DNA of 64,000 bases, taken from positions 232,390,797-232,454,796 of the forward strand of contig OX336396.1 of assembly GCA_946902985.2 (NCBI GenBank). Reading direction: 5' to 3'. Below the pieces are notes generated by a model. It ran no database searches. It was not told where the DNA came from and worked only from the letters and a program-made list of their open reading frames with translations. Below, in pieces: positions 1 through 10,374 of the stretch (positions within the stretch are counted from its first letter, which is position 1; each line of letters begins with the position of its first letter). This DNA comes from Meconema thalassinum (lineage: Eukaryota; Arthropoda; Insecta; Orthoptera; Tettigoniidae). The position numbers and the translations under genes are program-made.

Positions 1-285
1 ATCTACTTTGATTTGATAATTTGATTAATGACTGTGTCAAATGAACAAAAATTCTCACTCTTTGTCATCCATGCTCTATGAGTGTGTTGAATCTCACGGT
101 ACTTCTATTTTAAAAAGATTTATTAAAATATTTTTATTGCTTAATTTTTTATTCACTATAAAAAAAATATAGAAAACTAAGCTCATACAGCCACAAACCT
201 CACCATATTGCTCCTAAATTTTAAATAAAATCCAAAACCCCCAAGAGTGTTATTGGCCCGCAAAGTCCCCCAACTATTTACAATA

Positions 286-765
286 TGGCCCTTAGTTAAG
301 AAAGTATTTAGACCGACCTTGCTGTATGGAAATGAGAGCTGGGTAGATTCAGGATATCTGATACATAACTTAGAGATAACTGATATGAGGGTAGCACGAA
401 TGATTACTGGGACAAATAGATGAGAGCTATGACAAGAAGGTGCTCGCAATGAAGAGATAAACGCAAAGTTAGAAATGAGCACGCTAGATGAAGCTTTTCG
501 GATGAGCCAACTCAGATGGTGAGGTCATATGATGAGAGTGGGGGAGGAGACATTACCTAAGAGGTTAATGAATTCGGCTCAAGAGGGTAAGAGAAGCAGA
601 GGTAGACCTAATAGGCGATGGTAAAATTCAGTGTTGAACTATTCTAAAATGAGAGGTGTAGAAGCAGAGGAGGCCGTAGTGCTAACTGCTAATAGGGGAT
701 CATGGAGGTGACTTGTTCGCCATGAGAGGCTTGCAGACTACAGTAGACTGAAAGCTGAAAGGTGA
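286..765 (+). pseudogene. LINE reverse transcriptase C-terminal end, decayed
   Basis: One reading frame from 286 to the TGA at 763-765 gives the end of a non-LTR retrotransposon polyprotein. It starts with a block like LVKKVFRPTLLYGNESW, the part just after the RT thumb, and later has GRPNRRW, like the RGRP-RRW motif common in LINE C-termini. Several in-frame stops interrupt it (for example TGA after GTNR, and TGA or TAA at positions that would be Trp), with no frameshift needed. The catalytic RT domain is absent upstream, so this is a 5'-truncated copy. No target duplication was found. The superfamily (RTE-like or Jockey/CR1-like) is not resolved. Confidence 0.7.
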
Positions 766-1172
766 AACAGTTCCAATTGGGAATGTATGTATGTTAAAAA
801 ATGAATTGAGCTTATAATATTTGAAATGAAGTGGGGATGTTTCCTCAGGGCTTCTCAGCACGTCCGGGCCCGGGGCATCAGCCCTGTTTGCGTTCTCTCG
901 TGTCAGGTGATCGCCAGCCACACGCTTTTAATATATTTGCCAGGAGCTGTTCTTGATAATTGAGCTTCAATCATTTATTCATATAAATTTTCTTTTTTGC
1001 CAAGTTGATTCCTTTTTGTTTCATATGTCATGTATCTCTAGACATACAAAATTTAGGTATACTACATTTTGTGCCGACTGCAATGAAGCTGTTTAATGTG
1101 TAAGTTGTACCAATGATTACTTACCAGCTGGAAATCATATGGCCTTATCTGGCAAGAAGAGACCTCAAAGTG
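766..1172. other. Stretch without a recognised gene
   Basis: AT-rich sequence with no ORF or repeat that I recognise. Its right edge holds the left copy of the target duplication of the next LINE. Confidence 0.5.
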
Positions 1173-1241
1173 ATTGAGCTGGTTATTTTATTTATTTAGC
1201 GTATGTCATACAAATACATTATTACAAATTTACAACAATTA

Positions 1242-2417
1242 TTACAAACAAACATCTAGGCCCAGTATATATTCAATGGATTTTGGGGTTGCCAACAGGA
1301 AGTCTTCATATGCTCTGATTGTGCAGTCCTTCCTAATGTGTTCAACAGTTTGCCGCGGTGCTTCACAGTCGTATGCTGGTGAGGGAAGCATTCGCCACTT
1401 AAAAAGCGAATCTCCGCATCGTCCGTGCCCCGTTCTAAGGCGATTGAGTGTTGACCACATTTTACGAGACTGATCAAAACCTGGAACTGTCTTACTGATA
1501 CAATACATAGACTGACAAGTAACTGGAGCGTTTTCGGGCCAATCTCTCCTCCAGGAGTCAATGATGTTGAACTCACCGAGGCAGCTGGCAAGTGCAAGAG
1601 GTGGATGTCTTGACCGGAGTCTGTTGATCCCAAAGTCAGGGATATCAGAATGTATCGGGAGATCAGGGTTTCCCATGATCTTGGTGTATTCTCTTCTCAA
1701 AGCAACTTTCCTTCGCAGATGAGGGGGTGGTATATTACTTAGGACAGGCAGCCAGATGATGGGTGTGGACCTGATCGTTCCCGAAATAATACGCATTGTA
1801 TTATTAAGCAGGACATCGACTTTGTTTATATGTGTGCTGTTCAACCATACTGGTGCACAGTACTCCGCCGCAGAGTATACCAAGCTCAACGCAGATGTCC
1901 GCAGAATTGTGGCGGTTCATCCCCAAGTGGTTCCACAAAGCTTTTGTATGATATTGTTTCTTGTCCTCAGTTTTGCAGCAACTTTTGTAAGGTGTGATTT
2001 ATACGATAGAGTTCTATCTAGCTTGACACCCAGATATGATGGTTCCTTATTATGGGTAAGTTGTGTACCATCAAAATACACTTCCAGAGTGTTGTTGGAT
2101 TGTCTGTTGTTGAGATGGAAGCAACTCACCTCTGTTTTTGATGCGTTTGGTCGAAGTCTCCACTTTCGAAAATATTCTGTAAGTGTAGACAGATCAGATG
2201 TTAGAATTTCTTCCATGGGTTCAAAGTGAGTATGCCTAGTTGTGATGGCCCAATCATCAGCATATCCGAATTTCTTGCAATCTGTTTCTGTCATATCAGC
2301 AATGTAAAGGCTAAAGAGCAATGGCGCTAGAACAGAAATTTTGGGGAAGGCCATTTTGGAGGAATTTCTGGCTACTGATTTTATTTCCCATAACAACCTG
2401 GAATCCTCTGTTATCAA
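1242..2417 (-). pseudogene. LINE reverse transcriptase catalytic centre and C-terminus
   Basis: The third frame of the Jockey-like ORF2. It contains SVLAPLLFSLYIADM and the catalytic FGYADD (YADD codons at 2253-2264), then WRLRPNASKT. After one TGA at 1917-1919, in the same frame, come SAAEYCAPVW and HLRRKVAL. The end has a Cys/His pattern (YDCEAPRQTVEHIRKDC) typical of LINE C-terminal zinc regions. Translation ends at 1242, about 50 bases before the 3' tail. Only two frameshifts and two stops separate this copy from a continuous ORF2. Confidence 0.85.
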
Positions 2418-3771
2418 CCATATTATCGAAGCGTTTTGTAACTTGTTGGCATGGGATGATCTTCATCAGCTTGTAGAGTAGGCCTTGCCTCCAGACGGTA
2501 TCATAGGCTGCTGATAAATCAATGAAAGCCACAGATGTTTTCATCTTCTTCTGAAAGCCTGCTTCGATATGCGATGTTAGTGCCAACAATTGATCTGCAC
2601 AGCTTCGGTTGGGTCGAAAGCCAGCTTGTTCTAAAGGGATTGTCGAGAGTATTGGTGGTCCAATCCTATTAAACAGTACTCGCTCTAAGAGTTTGTATAT
2701 CACACTAAGCAATGCAATGGGACGATAGCTTTGCGGGAGATCTGCAGGTTTTCCTGGTTTAAGGAGAGCAATTATCTTGGCACGTTTAAGCTTCTGGGGT
2801 ATAATTCCTGTTTTTAGCATTGAGGTGAAGAATTTTGCTAACCATGTCTTCATGAATTTTCCAGAATTGATGAGAAACTCAGGAAGGATACCATCAAAGC
2901 CAGGAGCTTTACCAGGTTTTATATCCTTTATTGCTGCTACGATCTCTTCAGGGGTGATGTCATGTGAATATTCCGTCGTAGAGGCTGCTGCTTTCAATTC
3001 CTTGAGATCTCGTTTAACAGAGATTATAGTCGCCCGATGAATTATTCCTTTAGAAGTTTTAACAAAATGTGAAGCAATATTATTGGGTGTTACAAGATTA
3101 TCTTCTCGCACGATACGACTAGTTCCTCCCAGTTTTCGAAGCAGAGACCATGCTTTTCGGCTGGATACTCTGAAATCAAGTTTCTGTGTAGTATCTAACC
3201 ACTTCTGTCGGCGTACGGTATCTAGATTATGTATTAATTCATCTGCTATTTCTTTATAACCACTATTTTGAAAATCCTTATAGAGTTCTTCACATTTCTT
3301 ATCCCATCCTGGGATATATTCTTTACAATATCCTCTGGGAATATGCTTTCTTGCTGCGCTTTTAACAGCTCCAACAAACCTGTCATACTAATCAGCATAT
3401 GGTGGAATCCAACCTAAACATTTATCAAGGTTTTCAGAAAAGATGCTCCAGTCAGCTTTTTGTAGATTCCATCTGGGTCGGGGAAATGAGGTTATCAGAG
3501 GGACTTTTGTACCAATTTCTCCTATAGCTGGTCGGTGTTGGCTATGAGGGAAGTCTGGCAGGATATTGCGGGTTGTGCTGACTAAGTGATGTTTTTCATC
3601 TGTGGGGCCGATAACCTCGATGTTAGTCCCCTTAACACAACAATTATCATCATCATCATTTTTCATCTGCTGTGACAAAGCATAAATCTGGATTGTATTC
3701 TTGTTTCCATCGTGCTGACCGGAAGGGATTGCGGTCTTTAGCATAAAAAATAAGATGGATATTATTTTCAT
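2311..3771 (-). pseudogene. LINE linker and reverse transcriptase fingers/palm
   Basis: The second frame of the same ORF2. It starts in the tail of the endonuclease (LPDFPHSQHRPAI), passes one TAG at 3388-3390, then runs open through WSLLRKLGG, the 'GKAPGFDGILPEF' block, YRPIALLSVIYKLLE, QAGFRPNRSC and the first catalytic Asp in FIDLSAAYDTV. The frame breaks at about 2336-2345, inside what should be the GLPQGSVLAP motif: NGLPQ remains in this frame and SVLAPLLF appears in the next. The domain order is that of Jockey-group reverse transcriptases. Confidence 0.85.
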
Positions 3772-4366
3772 CTGCCCAATTTACCAAGGCCTCACCATTG
3801 GTATCATTCATTCTATAACGCCACTGTGCATGGTGACTATTAAAGTCTCCCACAAAGATTGCAGGATGTTGGTATACGTGAAGAACGTGGGTTGGCCAAG
3901 GAGAGCTTGGTGGTTTGTATATATTACAGATGATTAGTTCCCCAATTTTGATTGTCACTAAGTGAATATTGTTATTCGTAGAAGTTGATATCAGATGAAT
4001 TTTCTCTATATCATTCCGGACATACGTGGCTATTCCATAGGCACCAATGATATCATATCCTGGTATTTTCCCCCTAGAACAAAGTTGATCTTCACTATCT
4101 GCATGAGTTTCCTGTAAAGCAACCACATCGATATTGTGCTTTTCCAATATCTTTACTAAAATTTGACATTTAGTTCTACTAATGCCTTCAATGTTTAGTT
4201 GACATATTTTAATACTTGGTCCAAGGTCTCTAGATGTTTGGCCCTGAGAAGGGCTTTTGATGTAGTGTTGTTGAATCATGTTCTCAGTTGGGTATGCACT
4301 TGTTGTGTAGCCAGGAGATCTAGAAAGATTGACTGGCAGCCAGTTGTGTTGCTTTCTTGGCACCAC
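3656..4366 (-). pseudogene. LINE apurinic-like endonuclease domain
   Basis: The N-terminal part of the Jockey-like ORF2, about 236 codons. It shows the order expected of exonuclease-endonuclease-phosphatase nucleases: IKICQLNIEGI near residue 50, ALQETH for the metal-binding Glu, and VGDFNSHH for the Asp-Asn pair near residue 170. This enzyme nicks target DNA to prime reverse transcription. The frame is lost around 3647-3700, near a run of GAT repeats on the coding strand, and the reading continues in the next frame toward the RT. The extreme N-terminus before the nuclease is not recognised. The first codon of the open stretch is GTG and need not be the real start. Confidence 0.82.
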
Positions 4367-4443
4367 CTGAGGGACACGTGTAGGGTACTTTAAGGTTACA
4401 ACCTACGGACGTAAAGCAACATCGTCCCTCATTGAGCTGGTTA

Positions 4444-5140
4444 AATCCACCTTCATAAATAATCTGTTGTGTGTGTCTGAATACACTCCGCGTAGGCTCA
4501 CCTACGAATTCACTAGAGAACCTTTCTTATAGACAAAATGAAGGATGGGGATGCTGCTCCCATCGACTGGATCCTACCAGGCCTTGTAGTTGGAGTTACA
4601 ATCTAGGAAGAGAGAGATATGGGAAGATCTTTGCGGGACGGAAGCAATGTACAACCAAGAATGGATGAGGGCAGGATACGACCAGTGCCATTCAGTGACT
4701 CGTTTTGCTGTTCAAGGTTTTCACTTTTGAGTGTGTGTGGTAAAAGTGTTTCATGCCCCAAGTGGCATGTGTGTGTGTGTTAGTTTTGTGGTGATATCTG
4801 TGAACGCATTGCAAAAAGAGGCTTAAGTCCCGAGCAGAATATTATATTGAATTATGTTTTTTTTTACAAATGGTCATTGGCTGCAATTAAATCTATTGTT
4901 TTGTGAATAATAATGTACCTATACCTCTATTCACCTCATACTAAGTGGTCTCTTTGACGTTCTGGTCAGTGAAGAAGCCAATGCGCCAGTAAATAAATCC
5001 CACTTTTTCCGCTTGTTTTTGGCGTACAACACTTTCCAGCACATGTTGCCATGTTTCCATAAGCTGGCTAGATTACTTTTCAGAATTTCCTTTGTAAAAA
5101 TAATTTTCACGTTAATTGGGAGCATCACCAACTTTGCTTT
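4444..5140. other. Stretch without a recognised gene
   Basis: No coding similarity seen. There is a short GT run near 4770-4780 and a T-run at 4856-4865. Short ORFs in both strands have no recognisable motif. Confidence 0.45.
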
Positions 5141-5274
5141 TTGGTTGGTTGGTTCTTAAGTTTAGGGGCTGCAACAACGCGGTCATGTAGCCCCGTGTAC
5201 TTTGGGTGTGTGTAGAATCTGTCTGATAACCGGTGTTAATTGTGATGACTGTATTAGAGTGTGTTATCTGTTTT
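5141..5274 (-). repeat. SINE1, 3' tail fragment
   Basis: About 134 bp of the tail of the SINE family here called SINE1. Its 3' end reads, on the minus strand, AGCCCCTAAACTTAAGAACCAACCAA. The copy stops at CTGTTTT and is followed directly by repeat A1. Confidence 0.75.
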
Positions 5275-6036
5275 AGGTAGATTTCATTAGAAAGCTAACT
5301 ATTGCAATGGGTCCCATGTTTCGACTTCCGGAAAATTTCGACATATCTTCGCGTTTCACATCCCCCAGACCCCAAAACCACCGTCAGTTCAAAAGTTTAT
5401 ATATAATTTATGTATATATATATGTATATATATATATATATATGTATATCAGTTTCTTGTGGACACGATAACTGCCGTAATTTTGCACCAATTACTTCGA
5501 ATTTTTTACCGAAGATGTATACCTATAAAATCTCGGTCGAGTTCGTTACTGGGCTAAATCGGTCGAAGGGGTGAAAATGGGGGGCTTTTTTCGAAAAAGT
5601 GAAATTTCGCTATAACTCTCTTAATACGTGCAATATCGAATCCATTCAAAGTTCATAATATGTGTCGGATAAGTGCCAAAAATTTATGTCAAATAAGATT
5701 TTTGATAGCACCAACCATTGACCAAAGGGGTGGAAAAAAGTGGGTTTTTCGGGAAACATTAATCATATCTCTCTTAATAGGCACAATATCAAAACCGTAC
5801 AAAATGGACAATATTCCCCTAATAATTACCTAAAACTTTTGTCTGAAAGAATTTTTGATATGACCCACCATTACGCCAAGGGACGAGAAAAATGATTTCG
5901 GAATTATAAGAAAATGCCAAGAGCTATCAGTGGTTGCCATGGCAACACTACTAAATTGATGAGGCATGGACCATCAGACGTTGCCATGACAACGCACTTG
6001 CACGAGATCAGATTCAGTATTTCCATCTGATTAAGT
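5275..6036 (+). repeat. Repeat A, copy 1 (~750 bp)
   Basis: The first of two direct copies, the other at 6961-7700, clearly similar over their whole length. Content: a (TA)n run near 5400-5450, two internal blocks that repeat CTCTTAATA...CAATATC, and near the right end two palindromic sites, GTTGCCATGGCAAC (5933-5946) and GTTGCCATGACAAC (5980-5993). No protein-coding similarity and no clear terminal inverted repeat were seen. The class is unknown. Confidence 0.7.
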
Positions 6037-6559
6037 GGTTGGTTGGTTGGTTCTTAAGTTTAGGGGCTGCGACAACGCGGTCATGTAGCCCCGTGTACTT
6101 TGGGTGTGTGTAGAATCTGTCTGATAACCGGTGTTAATTGTGATGACTGTATTAGTGTGTGTTATCTGTTTGTTAATTTAAGTACTGCAACTAACAATTT
6201 TTCAGATAGTTCCTACTTTTGCCGCCAAGCGCCACTGTCAACGACTACGAGGCCAAGTTCAGAACTGAGCTACTAGACGCCGCCGCAGTCGGCTCTTGGC
6301 AACGAACATAGAAACCTAAGAGCGTTGTATACATTCTTAACCTATCCAATTTAGCTTCACACAGGTGCAATTAGTGGAAGGATCTTTAACATGCCATAAA
6401 TCTATGACATGGGACCGCCGGCTTTACTTCCCCTCCGAAGGAAGGCATACTGAGGGATATTTAACGCTCTTAAAAAATCCGACGGCTTCGGCCGGGTTTG
6501 AACCCGGTATCTTGGGCATAGAAGCTCAGCATGTTACCGACTACGCCACCAAAGCCGCC
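6037..6559 (-). mobile_element. SINE1, long full-length copy
   Basis: A tRNA-derived SINE. The head at the right end (minus strand) has RNA polymerase III boxes: an A-box-like GGCGTAGTCGGTA and a B box GGTTCAAACCC. A body of about 330 bp and the shared tail with AACCAACCAA follow. It lies head-to-head with the next SINE1, with about 12 bp between the heads. Confidence 0.8.
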
Positions 6560-6571
6560 TGATAAAGTGAG

Positions 6572-6960
6572 AAGCGGCTTCGGTGACGTAACTGGTAGCA
6601 TGCTGAATGTCTATGCCCAATGTCGCGGTTTCAAAGCCGGCCGAAGTCGTCGGATTTTATAAGAGCACTAGAATCCCTCAGTATGCTTTCCTTTGGATGG
6701 GAAGTTCCAACGTTCGTTGCGAGTTGATGGTTGGGGTGGCATCTAGTAGCCAAGTTCACAGCTAGGTGTCGTTGACGGTTGTACCTGGTAGCAACATTAG
6801 GAACTACTGCTTGAAATTGACCGTCTGCAGTACTTACATGAATTAAGACTAATACAGCCATTACAATTCACACCGTGTATCAGACAGATTCTACACTCAC
6901 CCAAAGTACACGGGGTTAGATGACCGCGTTGTCGCAGCCCCTAAACTGAGGAACCAACCA
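6572..6960 (+). mobile_element. SINE1, short subtype
   Basis: The same head and tail as the neighbouring copy, but the middle (the 'AAAGCCGGCGGTCCCATG' block and following ~130 bp) is missing. The same gap is seen in the copy at 7704-8058, so this is a subtype and not a chance deletion. Confidence 0.78.
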
Positions 6961-7700
6961 GAGGTAGATTTCGTTAGAAAGCTAACTATTGCAATGGGTA
7001 CCATGTTTCGACTTCCGGAAAATTTCGACATATCTTCGCGTTTCACATCCCCAGGCCCCAAAACCACCGTCAGTTCAAAAGTTATATATAATTTATGTAT
7101 GTATATGTATATCAGTTTATTGTGGACACGATAACTGCCGTAATTTTGTACCAATCACTTTGAATTTTTTACCGAATACGTATACCTATAAAATCTCGGT
7201 CGAGTTCGTTACTGGGCTAAATCGGTCGTTGGGGGGTGAAAATGGGGGGCTTTTTTTTTTCGAAAAAGTGAAATATTGCTATAACTCTCTTAATATGTGA
7301 AATATCGAATCCGTTCAACATTCATACTATGTGTCGGATAAAGCCCAAAAATGTATGTTTGAAGGTTTTATTTTATAGCACCAACCATTGACCAAAGGGG
7401 TGGTAAAAAGTGGGTTTTTCGGGAAACATTAATCATATCTCTCTTAATAGGCACAATATCAAAACCGTACAAAATGGACAATATTCCCATAATAATTACC
7501 TAAAACTTTTGTCTGAAAGAATTTTTGATATAACCCACCATTATGCCAAGGGATGAGAAAAATAATTTCGGAATTATAAGAAAATGCCAAGACCTATCAG
7601 TGGTTGCCATGGCAACACTACTAAATTGATGAGGGATGAGCCATCAGACGTTGCCAAGATAACGCACTTGCACGAGATCAGATTCAGATTTCCATCTAAG
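6961..7700 (+). repeat. Repeat A, copy 2
   Basis: The direct copy of 5275-6036, in the same orientation, with a shorter TA run. The palindrome GTTGCCATGGCAAC is kept exactly at 7603-7616; the second palindrome has mutated. It is flanked by plus-strand SINE1 copies on both sides, while copy 1 is flanked by minus-strand SINE1. Confidence 0.7.
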
Positions 7701-7703
7701 TGT

Positions 7704-8058
7704 GAAGCGGCTTCGGTGACGTAACTGGTAGCATGCTGAATGTTTATGCCCAAGGTCGCGAGTTCAAAGCCGGCCGAAGTCGTCGGATTTTCTAAGAGCG
7801 CCAAAAATCCCTCAGTATGCTTTCCTTTGGAGGGGAAGTTCCAACGTTCGTTGCGAGTTGCTGGTTGCGGTGGCATCTAGTAGCCAAGTTCACAGCTAGG
7901 TGTCGTTGACGGTAGTACCTGGTAGCAACATTAGTAACTACTGCTTGAAATTGACCGTCTGCAGTCCTTACCTGAATTACAGACTAATACAGCCATCCCA
8001 AAGTACACGGGGTTACATGACCGCGTTATCGCAGCCCCTAAACTGAGGAACCAACCAA
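7704..8058 (+). mobile_element. SINE1, short subtype
   Basis: tRNA-like head at 7704, no central block, ends with AACCAACCAAAA near 8058. The second copy of the short subtype. Confidence 0.76.
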
Positions 8059-8401
8059 AATCTCTGCGGTAGATATAATTTTGCGTGAAGAAGTAACAGA
8101 CCGTTACATAGTTGCACATCAGTGTCGAAACCTAGCATAAGGACAGTGTGACCACAAGTATAAAAATGGACCCCAAATGACAAGAAGGTTACCGTTCCCA
8201 TAAGACAATAAAATGTTTGAAATAAGAATAAAATGACGAAAAACAAAGTTAATTAAGCTCCAATTATAAAATACCTTCTCGCATTAAATGAGGTCTGATC
8301 CTTCTACGAAAATCTGCATATTCTGCCTATTTTCGCCTATCCCCAAGTTTGTCCGGTGAAATCTACCTCCGCCTTCCGGCGTGCCGAGAGGACTTTTTTT
8401 T
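8059..8401. other. Stretch without a recognised gene
   Basis: AT-rich. Small ORFs only, no motif recognised. Confidence 0.4.
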
Positions 8402-8702
8402 AAATTCAAGTAAGGACTGCAGACTTTTGAATTTTTCAAATAGTACCTACTTTTGCCGCCAAAAGCCACCGTCAACGACTACTAGTTCAGAACTTAGGTA
8501 CTAGACGCCACCGCAGTCGGCTCTTGGCAACGAACGTAGGAACCTAAGAGCGTTGTTTACATTCTTAGCCTATACCATTTACCTTCATACAGGTGTAATT
8601 AGTGGAAGGTTCTTTAACATGCCATAAATCTATGACCGCCGGCTTTACTTCCCCTCCGAAGGAAGGCATACTGAGGGATTTTTAACGCTTTAAAAAAATA
8701 CG
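8402..8702 (-). mobile_element. SINE1, partial (tail and head missing)
   Basis: The body of SINE1 from the 'AAATTCAAGTAAGGACTGCAG' junction (reported here as shorter motifs) to CTGAGGGATTTTTAACGC. The tRNA head is lost after 8702. Confidence 0.7.
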
Positions 8703-9638
8703 AGCCTTCAGTAGTCGCATATGATGTGTAATATCTGACATAGAAGAAACCTCACGTGAAATTGTTGATACACCGGTATTTTATGCTATTATTGGCACAA
8801 ATATTAATCTATTGTAAAAGGGAGTGTTTTACAGATATTGTAGTTTATAATACGGAACTCATTTTATTAGATGATTTGTAGCTTCCACCAGCACTAGCCT
8901 AAATAAAGAATACGATATGGATCAACTAGATTAATAGACGCGACACCGCTCATAACCTTAAATTCCTTATAAACAGTTCCTCTTCATTCACAGACCAACA
9001 CGTAATTTCATATGGATTCTGTTAAAATGAGTCATATTGATATGATAAATATCGTTTAAAATTATAATCTGGTAGCAAAATTATCTACCCCGTCCGGGAT
9101 TCGAACCCAAGATCTCTAGATTCACAGTCATAAGCACTAACCCCACGGCTATTTCGGCTACGCAAAATTGTCCACGTTCCCATAAAACTGCATTACGGAA
9201 TTAAGTTTCATTTATATTTTGCTTGTTTCGATAATGTTCCTGCGTGGACTTGAGTTTAAAATGCCTTATGAATAGGCCCTCTTGTGAGTAAAGAGAATGT
9301 CTTCAGTAATAGTTCATGAAGGCTTGCTCAATTCTCGTATAACCACAACGATTATATTATATTGATGACTGCATTACCGTTATGTGGGTTAATATTTGAA
9401 TAGCCATTGTGCAGAAACATAATTCCGGCAATGCCGACTGCTTACAATGTTTAATATTAAGGCATTTTACCATTTAAATACTGATACGAAGACTTCGAAT
9501 ATGTACCATGTCATTTGTTTCAATCACTTGACACCAGAGTTCGCATGAGCGCTTTCCGTTCAGTATGTCATATACATTCCACATGGCCGAGAGTACGTCA
9601 CGGTATCAATTTCCGACATCGCGCGCTCATTGTTTCTC
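8703..9638. other. Stretch without a gene; one tRNA-like SINE head inside
   Basis: Mostly AT-rich unassigned DNA. On the minus strand at about 9078-9165 is a tRNA-like block with a B box GGTTCGAATCCC and an A-box-like TAGCCGTGGGGTTAGTG. It lacks a clean cloverleaf, so it is more likely a SINE head than a tRNA gene. Confidence 0.45.
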
Positions 9639-9895
9639 GTACCACTGCCAGCTGGGTCTTACCACTGATCGCTGGATCGATCGATCGAGCGGGCAGTGCA
9701 TACTTCCGTTTTCCACCACTGCCAGCTAGTACACTTCCGTTCGATCGAGTGAGCGGGCAGTGCATACTTCCGTTTTCCACCACTGCCAGCTAGTACACTT
9801 CCGTTTGATCGATCGAGCGGGCAGTGCATACTTCCGTTCGATCCACCACTGCCAGCTCGATCGTTCCGATCCACTTCCGTCCCCAATTTTTAAAA
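9639..9895. repeat. 64-bp tandem repeat, about 3.5 copies
   Basis: GCGGGCAGTGCATACTTCCG starts at 9689, 9753 and 9817, an exact 64-bp period. Each unit contains CCACTGCCAGCTAGTACAC and a GATCGATCGA-like run. A degenerate unit precedes and a rearranged one follows. The ORFs on both strands across this block come from the repeat and are not genes. Confidence 0.88.
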
Positions 9896-9949
9896 TCACT
9901 CCCACAAAACTATCCAACAACCGAGCGGAAAGATGTTACACATCAAATA

Positions 9950-10031
9950 TCCGACGACTTCGGCCGGATTTTAACCCGCGATCTTGGGCATACAAGCTCA
10001 ACATGCTATCGACTACGCCACCGAAGCCGCC
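9950..10031 (-). mobile_element. SINE1 head only
   Basis: The tRNA-like head of SINE1 on the minus strand, with a mutated B box (GGTTAAAATCC) and the GGCTTCGGTGGCGTAG start at 10031. The body is missing. Confidence 0.72.
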
Positions 10032-10374
10032 TTTTGCTTTTTATGTGATGAATTGTGTGTATGGATATACAATAGTTTTTAGTGGTATTTGGAACGATAG
10101 CAGAGTAATTCAGTACGAATTTGATATTATATTACATTTAGTTTTGTACAAACCTTGTTTGAGCAGCAAAAGAGCACGCTAGTAATTCGATTTTATGGCG
10201 AATCAGGCCCAAAGTTTGGCAACACTGTTATGATTGCACAAAATTCCTCAAGTAGACAAAGTGTTCAAACTTCAGTTGTAAAGCTTGAATACCCAATAAA
10301 ATAGGCTACTTCCAAGATAATAAAAGTGGAGAGAAGCTGAGTCAAAGGTGCAAACAATTGATTTTGAATGTATA
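10032..10374. other. Stretch without a recognised gene
   Basis: Nothing recognised. It ends at the mariner element. Confidence 0.4.

Larger units (their letters stand above)
1185..4430 (-). mobile_element. Jockey-like LINE, 5'-truncated, with target duplication
   Basis: A 3.2 kb non-LTR retrotransposon on the minus strand. ATTGAGCTGGTT occurs at 1173-1184 and again at 4431-4442, a 12 bp (or 13 with the next A) target-site duplication that fixes both ends. The 3' end, at the left, has a short (TAAA)n-type tail on the minus strand. The coding part runs endonuclease, linker, reverse transcriptase, C-terminal zinc-like region. No ORF1 is present, so the 5' end was probably lost at insertion. The coding frame is broken by two frameshifts and two stops, so the copy is inactive. 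Confidence 0.88.

Noticed and set aside
1256..1633. 125-codon minus ORF overlapping the Jockey-like C-terminus
   Set aside because: Shadow frame; the frame with the conserved LINE motifs is 1242-2417.
9078..9165. tRNA gene candidate on the minus strand
   Set aside because: It has a good B box but no clean cloverleaf; more likely a SINE head.
9598..9920. Overlapping ORFs on the minus strand
   Set aside because: Products of the 64-bp tandem repeat; the same peptide recurs in shifted frames.
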